From Bacteroidia bacterium (GTDB lineage Bacteria; Bacteroidota; Bacteroidia; Cytophagales; Cyclobacteriaceae): DNA of 12,670 nucleotides. A model generated the notes under the pieces. That model was not told where the DNA came from and did no database searches. It saw nothing but the letters and a program-made list of their open reading frames with translations. The stretch lies in assembly GCA_012031955.1 (NCBI GenBank), contig JAAURZ010000017.1, forward strand, positions 1 to 12,670, given 5' to 3'. Each line of letters starts with the position of its first letter. Within the stretch, counting starts at the first letter, position 1. A program made the translations under genes and the position numbers. Below are positions 6,081-12,670 of the stretch, piece after piece.

Positions 6081-7773
6081 ATGGAAAATTTTGTCGTTTC
6101 AGCACGCAAGTACCGCCCCGCAGCCTTCGACGAGGTTGTGGGACAGGAGCATATTACGACTACGCTCAAAAACGCCATCGACAGCAACAAACTGGCCCAG
6201 GCGCTGCTGTTCTGCGGACCCAGGGGTGTGGGCAAAACTACCTGCGCACGCATCGTTGCCCGCCTCATAAACGGGTTCGACGACCCCGACAAATACAAGG
6301 ACAACACGCTGAATATTTTCGAACTGGATGCTGCCTCCAACAACTCGGTGGAGGACATCAGGAACCTCATCGACCAGGTGCGGTACCCACCGCAGTTCGG
6401 GAAATTTAAAGTCTATATTATAGACGAGGTTCACATGCTGTCCAACGCCGCCTTCAACGCGTTTTTGAAGACGCTGGAAGAACCTCCCTCCTATGCAATT
6501 TTCATCCTGGCCACCACCGAAAAGCACAAGGTGATACCCACCATCCTCTCACGTTGCCAGATATTCGATTTCAACCGCATACAGATCGCCGACATAGCGG
6601 CTCACCTGGGCACCATTGCCAAGCGCGAGGGTATTGATGCCGAACCGGAAGCGCTCCATCTCATTGCGCAAAAGGCCGACGGCGCCCTGCGCGACGCGCT
6701 GTCTATTTTCGACCTGATGGTCACTTATTCCGCCGGTAAGGGGGTGACTTTCAAAGACACACTGGCCAACCTCCATATCCTCGACTACGACTATTATTTT
6801 AAGGTGGTAGACGCCCTGCTTTCGCAGAATCATACACAACCGCTTTTGCTGCTCGACGAGGTGTTGCGCAAAGGTTTTGATGGACACAATTTCATCGTCG
6901 GCCTGGGTGAACACCTCCGCAATCTGCTGGTAGCACAGGATGCCCGTACGGTAGATTTAATGGAAGTGCCCGACAGTGTCAAGAAAAAATATGTACAACA
7001 AGCACAAACAGCCGTGCCCACTTTGTTACTCACCTGGCTGAACCTGGCGAGTCAGTGCGACATCAATTACAAGGGAAGCAAAAACCAGCGGCTGAGCGTA
7101 GAACTGGCGCTGATGAAAATGGCCCACGTTCGGCATGTAATCGACAAGGAAAGCGTATCGCTCGCCAATGGCGCATCTGCAGGCGACGCACCAGTGCTAA
7201 AAAAAAAGTGATGTAGCCGACGAGGGCGACCTCCCGAACACCTCCGACGCGGAAGACACTTCAACTCCCGAGATTTCCCTCAAACCCAACTTTGCCGAAA
7301 AATCGCGCTTCAAGAGCGCGCCGAAAACAACCGTTAAAATCAACAAGCTGCTCGAAGTCGACAAGACCGCCGCGGACAAAGACGCGTCGGCAACTACGGA
7401 CCTGCACACCGACCAGCCATTCTCAACAGATCAACTTCAGATGGCCTGGAATCTGTTCGCCGAGGGCCGCAAGGCTTTTCAGCTTGACTACCAGCTTCTG
7501 AGCCAGCCATTCGAGTTGTCTGGTACGGACATCAAGCTGCTGCTGAACAACGCCATTCAGGAAACGACTTTTAACGACCTCCGGGTGGAACTGCTCTCCT
7601 TCCTTCGCGAGCAACTGCGAAACGGCCTCGTTCAAATAAGCTATGAGATACGCGTGGAAGAAACGTCGAAGAAGGTCATGTACACGCCTCGCGAGAAACT
7701 CGACTATTTGACGGAAAAGAACCCGCTGGTAAAACTACTCAAAGACCGCCTTGGTCTGGACACTGACTTTTGA
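6081..7773 (+). CDS. dnaX: DNA polymerase III gamma/tau subunit, with a frame change at an A9 run
   Basis: The start is the ATG at 6081 (MENFVVSARKYRP), where family similarity begins; the frame is open further upstream but unrelated. In the first 376 residues lie Walker A GPRGVGKT (46-53), Walker B VYIIDEVH (111-118), sensor 1 ATTE (144-147), the SRC arginine-finger motif (157-159) and GALRD with the sensor 2 Arg (201-205), then clamp-loader domain III. The four-cysteine zinc module usual between Walker A and DAASNNSVEDIR is absent. At 7199-7207 a run of nine A is followed by TGA (7209-7211). The tau-specific region continues in the frame read from 7441 and ends at 7773, giving about 563 residues if one base is skipped. 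The protein loads the sliding clamp and, as tau, binds polymerase and helicase. It converges with the next gene with six bases between them. Confidence 0.93.
7199..7233 (+). promoter_or_regulatory. Candidate slippage site in dnaX (A9 run)
   Basis: Nine A lie in the codons CTA AAA AAA AAG. Frame 0 stops at 7209-7211 and frame -1 at 7214-7216; only the remaining frame continues through the tau region. A possible weak hairpin, GAGG-GCGA-CCTC, sits at 7222-7233. The layout resembles the transcriptional slippage site of Thermus dnaX. A one-base sequence error would look the same. Confidence 0.5.
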
Positions 7774-7779
7774 CACGCG

Positions 7780-8232
7780 TTACTCGCCTTTGTAAAAGAG
7801 TCCCCAGCCGTCGTCATTTTTCTTTGTCGTCTTTTCGAAGGCGGCGACCCATTTCCTGAAGAGCGTGCGAAAGGCGTCCATTTCGGTTTGCAACAACTTG
7901 AGATACGCGGCGTCTATCAATTCCAGATAGCGAAGCGATGCGGCCTGGGTCAGCAGGCTGCGCGCGTGAATTTTTATGAGGGTAGCGTCTTCCATCTTCA
8001 GGATATAATCACTCACGGCCTCGGCGCTTGCGATTTTGGCGGAAAGGGTAATGGCATTGTCGAGCATGACTGACGAATGCACCTCGGCGTGCGGGTCGTC
8101 CTTGTCAAGCGTGTCAACGATTCGCCTCACCAGTTCCTGTATCTCTTCGGCCTTTGCAAAGAGGGGCATGCGTTCGAACTTGCGTCGCTCGTCGTCGGGG
8201 TCAAATGACTCTTCATCGTGATCTTCCCACAT
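7780..8232 (-). CDS. Small acidic hypothetical protein
   Basis: This frame of 150 residues runs from the ATG at 8232 (MWEDHDEESFDPDD). The first 20 residues are very acidic, and the rest reads as several amphipathic helices with no signal peptide, membrane segment or metal motif. It has the look of a cytoplasmic adaptor or conserved uncharacterised protein; I do not recognise the family. It begins 36 bases after the DUF853 gene and is last in a same-strand run, so co-transcription is likely. Its stop faces the dnaX stop with six bases between, and no terminator hairpin fits there. Codon use resembles the neighbours and the opposite strand gives no better reading, so I take it as real. Confidence 0.75.
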   Translation of the reverse strand: MWEDHDEESFDPDDERRKFERMPLFAKAEEIQELVRRIVDTLDKDDPHAEVHSSVMLDNAITLSAKIASAEAVSDYILKMEDATLIKIHARSLLTQAASLRYLELIDAAYLKLLQTEMDAFRTLFRKWVAAFEKTTKKNDDGWGLFYKGE

Positions 8233-8268
8233 AGTTTATACTTTAGGCGCTGCGACGCCACGCTTGTT

Positions 8269-9814
8269 TCAGAAGATGCTCCCGGACCGCCTCCGGCCGG
8301 TGTTGCCGAAGAGCACGCCAAACACGCCACGTACGAGCTCACGCCCTATCTGCCTGCCTACCGACGACTTCATTACCTGCTCCAGCGTGGACTGCTCTCT
8401 TTTGCGGCTACCCGACCTGGCGGACTGCATTGTCTTTCCTTTTTGTTCCGCTTGCTCGTGGGCATATGTTTTGATACGGGCATCCAGTATCTCGAACGCG
8501 CTCTGCGGGTCGATGGCATCCTTGTACTTCTCAAACATCTCGGAGCTGTTCATCAATGCATGCAGTTGCGGCTGGTCAAGCGGACCCATAAATGAAGCGG
8601 GCGGTGCCAGGTGCGTGACCACTGTTTCGGTGGGAATACCTTTTTCGTTTAGCACGGTAACAAACGCCTGGCCGATACCAAGTTTAGTAAACGCTTCTTC
8701 AATTTTATAGAAATCGGAACGCGGAAATGTCTTCACTGTCTCCTTTAACGCCTTTACGTCGTTGGGCGTAAACGCGCGCACCACATGATGTACGGCGGTT
8801 ACCCAAGCTGCGAAAGCACCGAAGGCGGCACGTCTTGCGTGAGTTGTGTGCAGAAGAAAATGCCCACACCCTTAGACCGGATGAGCCGTATCACCTGATC
8901 GACTTGTTCCATGAACGCCCTGGAGGCGTCTTTAAATAGCAAGTGTGCTTCGTCAAGGAAGAAGACAAGCTTGGGTTTGTCAGGGTCGCCCACTTCGGGA
9001 AGCGTCTGGTACAATTCGGCGAGCAACGAAAGCATGAACGTGGAAAATACGGCCGGCTTGTCTTGAATGTCAGATACGTCGAGCAGACTGACTACACCCT
9101 GGCCGTCCACTTTCTGCATCAGGTCTTCCACATCGAACGATCGCTCACCAAACAACTGATCGACTCCCTGCTGTTCCAGTGCCACGATTTTGCGGAGAAT
9201 GGTACCCGCAGTGGACGACGATATTTTTCCGTAGTCGTTTTTTATTTCTGCCGCTCCCGGCCCTTCCGACAAGTAGTTCAGCACTTTCTTCAAGTCGTTA
9301 AAGTCGACAACAGGCAACTGCTTGTCGTCGGCATATTTAAAGAGGATGGTGAGTACACCCGTCTGCACATCGTTCAACTCCAGTATTTTGCTCAGCAATA
9401 CAGGTCCAAATTCAGTCACCGTGGCGCGCATCTGTGCGCCCGATTTTCCTGTGAGTGAATACAACTCCACCGGAAAAGCAGAAGGCTGATAGCCGATACC
9501 CAACGCCTGCGCACGCGTCGTGAGGCGCTCGTTTACCTCAGCTTCGCGGGCCATACCAGTAAGGTCGCCCTTCATGTCGGGCATAAACACCGGCACGCCG
9601 GCACGCGACAACTGCTCGGCGATGAGCTGCAGTGTTCTGTTTTCCGGACCCGTGGCACCAGTTACCAGGCCGTGGCGATTCATCATGCGCAACGACAAAT
9701 TCACCTTGCGTCGGCGAGAATGTCGTTGTTTAGTATGCCTGCGCCCAGGTAGATGGCGTCGCCCTTAAACGAATAGGCTGCGACAATCTGGTTGATGAAT
9801 GTTTCCGCCGACAT
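8269..9814 (-). pseudogene. HerA-like DUF853 ATPase (YjgR family), interrupted by several indels
   Basis: Three frames join into about 515 residues, the usual family length. From the ATG at 9814 comes MSAETFINQIVAAYSFKGDA to a stop at 9701-9703. The next frame starts at VNLSLRMMNRHGLVTGATG and runs through the DMKGDLTG motif and Walker B (LVFFLDEAH, about 8941-8975) to QLG, with a stop near 8796-8798. The last frame resumes at VRAFTPNDVKALK and ends at 8269. Walker A, expected as GATGTGKT, reads GATGPENRT, as if three single bases were lost within about 12 bases (near 9640-9652). Two extra bases near 8785-8800 explain the second break. The family consists of predicted DNA-translocating ATPases related to HerA, function poorly known. 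It starts five bases after the DUF3078 gene. As written, it could not bind ATP normally. Confidence 0.85.
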
Positions 9815-9819
9815 ACAGT

Positions 9820-10740
9820 TTACTTTTCTTCCTTATAATTCTGGAAGGTATACAGAAATCCTATGTTGAGGAGCTGGCTGAGTTGGGCGCCACTGTCCTG
9901 ATCGTAGTCATACAACAAGATGCCACCGAGACTCACGTTAATGAACTTGTTTACTTTGGCGGTTATATTCAGGTCGAGTCTGTGGTCAATTGTTTTCAGT
10001 TCCAGTGTCTCATAGTTGGCATACATTATATATCGCCATTTCAAATTCAGATTGGTGGCAATGTCTTTGTTGAAGTCGGCCAGCAGTTGAAAAGCGAGCC
10101 ACTCAGTCCGCATGTTGTCCGGCGGTGCTACGCCGTAGGGTTCCGGGTTTGCCGGCGTAACAAATCGCTCCACGTCGCTCACAAATGTGAAGCGGGGCGA
10201 AAAAGGAGAAACCCTCACTTTGAAGTAATCTACCGGATGATATTCAAGGCCCCAGGAGGAGGTGAGAAATGCCGGTGCGAAACCATCAGATATGATGGTC
10301 TTGGTTCCATCGTCGTTGTACACGTAGCCGGGCGCGAACTGGCTAAGGAAATTCAGCGAGGTGTAGAAACTCCAATGCTTGCTGAGGTCGTATCCATATT
10401 TGGTATCGAGAAATATACGGTCCTGAGTTTTCCTGTAGCCCTGGCCGTCGTTGTTGACAAAGCCAAACAGCAGATCGATCTCGTTGTCCCACGATGATTT
10501 ATTCTTTTTATAGTTAGCCTTGACGTTGAGCAGCGAACTAAGCCCGATGGAATTTACGCCGCCAGCCTTCCAGTTAGAAGAGAACGAAGCCTGATTGACG
10601 TTGAGTGCAAACTTGAAGTTGGTTTTCCAGTATTTGACTGTGTCGGTCGTGGCAGTGGAATCGGCATTTTGTGCAAAGAGGGCCGCCGCCGGCAAACAAA
10701 AAAGGGCATACATGCCCACGAGAATCAGGTTTTTCTTCAT
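9820..10740 (-). CDS. DUF3078 outer-membrane beta-barrel-like protein
   Basis: This encodes 306 residues from the ATG at 10740. The signal peptide is MKKNLILVGMYALFCLPAAALFAQ, with cleavage after the Ala-Gln region. The mature part starts YWKTNFKFALNVNQASFSSNWKAGGVNS, the typical opening of DUF3078 proteins. It continues as alternating polar and aromatic strands (for example NEIDLLFGFVNNDGQG and LNLKWRYIMYANYETL) and ends in the aromatic strand IGFLYTFQNYKEEK. This suggests a membrane barrel in the outer membrane; the family has no established function. The sequence is uninterrupted, unlike the gene right after it, which starts five bases beyond its stop and is probably co-transcribed. The response regulator gene ends 48 bases upstream. 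Confidence 0.9.
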   Translation of the reverse strand: MKKNLILVGMYALFCLPAAALFAQNADSTATTDTVKYWKTNFKFALNVNQASFSSNWKAGGVNSIGLSSLLNVKANYKKNKSSWDNEIDLLFGFVNNDGQGYRKTQDRIFLDTKYGYDLSKHWSFYTSLNFLSQFAPGYVYNDDGTKTIISDGFAPAFLTSSWGLEYHPVDYFKVRVSPFSPRFTFVSDVERFVTPANPEPYGVAPPDNMRTEWLAFQLLADFNKDIATNLNLKWRYIMYANYETLELKTIDHRLDLNITAKVNKFINVSLGGILLYDYDQDSGAQLSQLLNIGFLYTFQNYKEEK

Positions 10741-10788
10741 GTCACGGGTTTTGGTTAAAAATACTACTAAACCCGCTAACAGAAAATC

Positions 10789-11202
10789 CTAAATGTTGTT
10801 CAATTTGATTTCGTCGAGGGCGATCTCGGTCAACGGCTTGGTAATGAATTTGATGACATGATTGTTGTTGACGATCTTGTCGATGTCGCGCTTGTTATCG
10901 GAGCTGGAGAGAATAATCACTTTGCATTTGTTGCGAACCAGCTCGTTGAATTTTTCAAATTCGTAAAGGAAAACGAAGCCGTCCACAATCGGCATATTGA
11001 TGTCGAGGAAGATAAGGCTAGGCAGATTGTCGGCGTTGTTCTCATTCTCTTTCAAGTAGTCGAGCGCTGCCTTGCCAGACCCCTTTACCTCCACGCGCCT
11101 GGCAAACTTGGTAATTTCAATAATTCGTTTGCTGATGAAGTTGTCGGTGTCGTTATCATCCACCAACATTACCAAATCAATTGCCTTAGTGTCTGTCTGC
11201 AT
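10789..11202 (-). CDS. Single-domain response regulator (CheY-like receiver)
   Basis: This encodes 137 residues from the ATG at 11202. All receiver landmarks are present: the acidic pair Asp15-Asp16 in VMLVDDNDTD, the phosphoacceptor Asp67 in IFLDINMP, the Ser100 region in VIILSSS, and Lys122-Pro123 in FITKP. There is no output domain, so signalling must go through a protein partner. The N-terminal VDDNDTDNFISKRII is typical of Bacteroidota receivers that work with hybrid histidine kinases or phosphorelays. No kinase gene is in the window. A promoter-like element lies 40 bases upstream, so it may be transcribed separately from the LysM gene before it. Confidence 0.93.
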   Translation of the reverse strand: MQTDTKAIDLVMLVDDNDTDNFISKRIIEITKFARRVEVKGSGKAALDYLKENENNADNLPSLIFLDINMPIVDGFVFLYEFEKFNELVRNKCKVIILSSSDNKRDIDKIVNNNHVIKFITKPLTEIALDEIKLNNI

Positions 11203-11241
11203 TAATGTAAACTCGTATTGAGCAACGTAAGTCGTGAGTCA

Positions 11242-11249
11242 CAAAAATA
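11242..11249 (-). promoter_or_regulatory. Candidate promoter (-7 element) of the response regulator
   Basis: On the minus strand TATTTTTG matches TAnnTTTG. Initiation near 11235 would give a leader of about 33 bases. A good -33 TTTG is not found at the usual distance. A short hairpin TGCCA-AAAA-TGGCA (11319-11332) follows the upstream gene's stop but has only a poor T run. Confidence 0.35.
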
Positions 11250-11334
11250 TCCATTTTTGTAACATTTGGTAGTTTGGATGCCAAAAACCGGCCCATCAGG
11301 TAATAAATTTCAGCAAATTGCCAAAAATGGCAGT

Positions 11335-12670
11335 TTATTGCTGCATTACACGCAGTTTCTCGCCCACAGAAACGTTGAAATCCTTCTTGCCATTCCAATC
11401 CATAAGCTCTTTTATCGTGACGTTGTACTTTCTCGCCACGCTATATAGGGTATCGGAAGCCTTCACTTCGTGTATTACTTCCCTGGGCTTGCTTGCGGTG
11501 TCTTCCTTTTTATCGGCCTCCGGGTTCACCAAACTTAATTGTTGACCTGGCTTGATGGACTGCTGCAGATTGAGGTTGTTCCATTTGGCAAGGTCCATCA
11601 CTTCCAACTCATATTGCCGTGCAATGCCGTAAAGTGTTTCGCCTTGCTTCACCTGGTGTTCCGTGGGAATTACCTTCAGCGGTATGCGTGCAACCGTATC
11701 GGCTGCCACCGCCGGCATAATCTTCACAGTGTCCTTTTCCGCTGCCTGTTGCCTGGGCTCGTGCGCCGCTGCCACCGTGCCTGCCGTATCCAACGCAACG
11801 GGTGCTTGCACTTCGACGGAGTCGCCAATATCAAGCTGGTTTTCCTGTGCCATCGTTGTTTCTGGTTTTGAAGGCTTTTCCTGTTCCTCGCGAGCGGTTG
11901 CGTCGGCATCAGGGGCGGCAGACCAGTTAAACGTTTTATCGCCATCCACTTCCAACACTTCAGCCGGAAGGGATGGTCCTGCGTCGTTCCTGGGCTTCCT
12001 TGACGCCAGCCAGACTACCTGCCCCGGCTTGGGATTCTCCCCTTCACGCATGCGGTTATAACGTTCAAGCCTGCTCACTTTTACGCCGAATTTCTGACTG
12101 ATGCTCCACATAGTTTCGCCGGCTTGCGTCGTATAGTAGGCATCGGTTGCGCGGTTCCGTTTTTTCTGAAGAAAGTACACGTCGCCATCGCGAATCGGTT
12201 CGCTTATCGACATCTCGTTGGCCTTCAGAAACAGCGACAAGTCGATGCCGCCCCTTGCGGCCAGGGCTTTGGCATCTTCCGACGGCCGTGCCTTGATGGC
12301 GATAAGTCCGTTGATTTTGATACGGCCGTCTTTTGCCGAGGCCGCTGATGGCGCGCCGGTAATACGCGGTTTTGACGTCCGCATGTCGCTTGGAAACGTC
12401 GGCGTTTTGTTTGCCACAACAGCAGCACTTGCCGGAGTAGCGGGCACGATAACGGTATACGCCTTGTCGTCGGGTATGCGTCCCTTCAGCGCCCATTTGT
12501 TCAACGCTTTCAGTTGAACGGGCTCCACGGCAATCTCCACGGCGAGATCATCGAGTGTGCGCTTGCTTTTATTCTCGAAAGTGATGACCTGCGTTTGCCC
12601 AGGCGCCTTCACGGCGTCTTCAAATGCCACCTTATGGGCAAGGTACTTCTTCACATACCAATAAGTCTTG
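11335..12670 (-). CDS. LysM-repeat C-terminal part of a lytic transglycosylase (MltD-like), 5' end outside window
   Basis: The frame is open through the window end; the GTG at 12654 is internal, since KTYWYVKKYLAHKVAFEDA lies before and over it. That phrase is the usual end of the transglycosylase catalytic domain in Bacteroidota MltD-like proteins, with the catalytic Glu further upstream and unseen. Counted from 12654, a degenerate LysM-like module spans about 33-70 and another (RIKINGLIAIKARPSEDA) about 111-165. Three clear LysM domains lie at about 172-216, 331-376 and 393-437 (motifs AGETMWSIS, QGETLYGIAR, ASDTLYSVAR). A low-complexity Ala/Pro/Glu linker (220-330) separates them. By family knowledge LysM domains hold the enzyme on peptidoglycan in the periplasm while it cuts glycan strands. 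The response regulator follows 132 bases later. Confidence 0.88.
   Translation of the reverse strand, partial: KTYWYVKKYLAHKVAFEDAVKAPGQTQVITFENKSKRTLDDLAVEIAVEPVQLKALNKWALKGRIPDDKAYTVIVPATPASAAVVANKTPTFPSDMRTSKPRITGAPSAASAKDGRIKINGLIAIKARPSEDAKALAARGGIDLSLFLKANEMSISEPIRDGDVYFLQKKRNRATDAYYTTQAGETMWSISQKFGVKVSRLERYNRMREGENPKPGQVVWLASRKPRNDAGPSLPAEVLEVDGDKTFNWSAAPDADATAREEQEKPSKPETTMAQENQLDIGDSVEVQAPVALDTAGTVAAAHEPRQQAAEKDTVKIMPAVAADTVARIPLKVIPTEHQVKQGETLYGIARQYELEVMDLAKWNNLNLQQSIKPGQQLSLVNPEADKKEDTASKPREVIHEVKASDTLYSVARKYNVTIKELMDWNGKKDFNVSVGEKLRVMQQ

Noticed and set aside
7200..7208. Standard -1 ribosomal frameshift in dnaX as in E. coli (A AAA AAG)
   Set aside because: The -1 frame hits TAG at 7214-7216; it cannot lead into the tau region, which lies in the +1 (-2) frame.
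8943..9458. Plus-strand frame of 171 codons
   Set aside because: It is the shadow of the DUF853 gene, which has clear motifs on the minus strand.

Overview
The window looks like chromosomal DNA from a Bacteroidota bacterium, probably of the Cytophagales/Chitinophagales type. The signs are: a type IX secretion (T9SS) C-terminal sorting domain, a DUF3078 outer-membrane protein, a tmRNA tag reading GESNYAMAA, several copies of the Bacteroidota -7 promoter element TAnnTTTG, and almost no Shine-Dalgarno sequences. No taxonomic marker beyond these was available, so the placement is inference.

Left part (1-1570): the end of a T9SS-secreted protein, about 230 noncoding bases, then a relic of a large serine recombinase. 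The relic has lost its catalytic N-terminus and is frameshifted near its end. It runs up against the terminator of a tRNA-Arg(CCG) gene on the minus strand, so this looks like the scar of an old mobile element. Middle-left (1570-4893), minus strand: a secreted Prc/Tsp-like S41 protease followed 14 bases later by a secreted helical protein, an apparent two-gene operon, then the tRNA. The protease is split by about five single-base-type frameshifts although its catalytic Ser, Asp and Lys are all present.

Centre (4894-7773): a noncoding divergent region, a 32-residue Lys/Ala-only histone-tail-like protein with its own terminator, a bidirectional terminator, the tmRNA gene ssrA (minus), and dnaX (plus). 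dnaX carries a run of nine A at the end of the conserved clamp-loader region. The reading frame stops right after the run, and the tau C-terminal part continues in another frame. This fits Thermus-type slippage giving gamma and tau, but an indel error cannot be excluded.

Right part (7774-12670), all minus: a small acidic hypothetical protein, a HerA-like DUF853 ATPase with several indels including a scrambled Walker A, a DUF3078 beta-barrel protein, a single-domain response regulator with a recognisable promoter, and the LysM-rich C-terminus of a lytic transglycosylase that continues past the window end.

The genes mostly concern the cell envelope (protease, lipid- or wall-associated proteins, transglycosylase), replication (dnaX) and translation rescue (tmRNA). 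I found no CRISPR array, defence island or complete mobile element. The density of single-base frameshifts in otherwise well-conserved genes is a warning that this assembly may contain indel errors.
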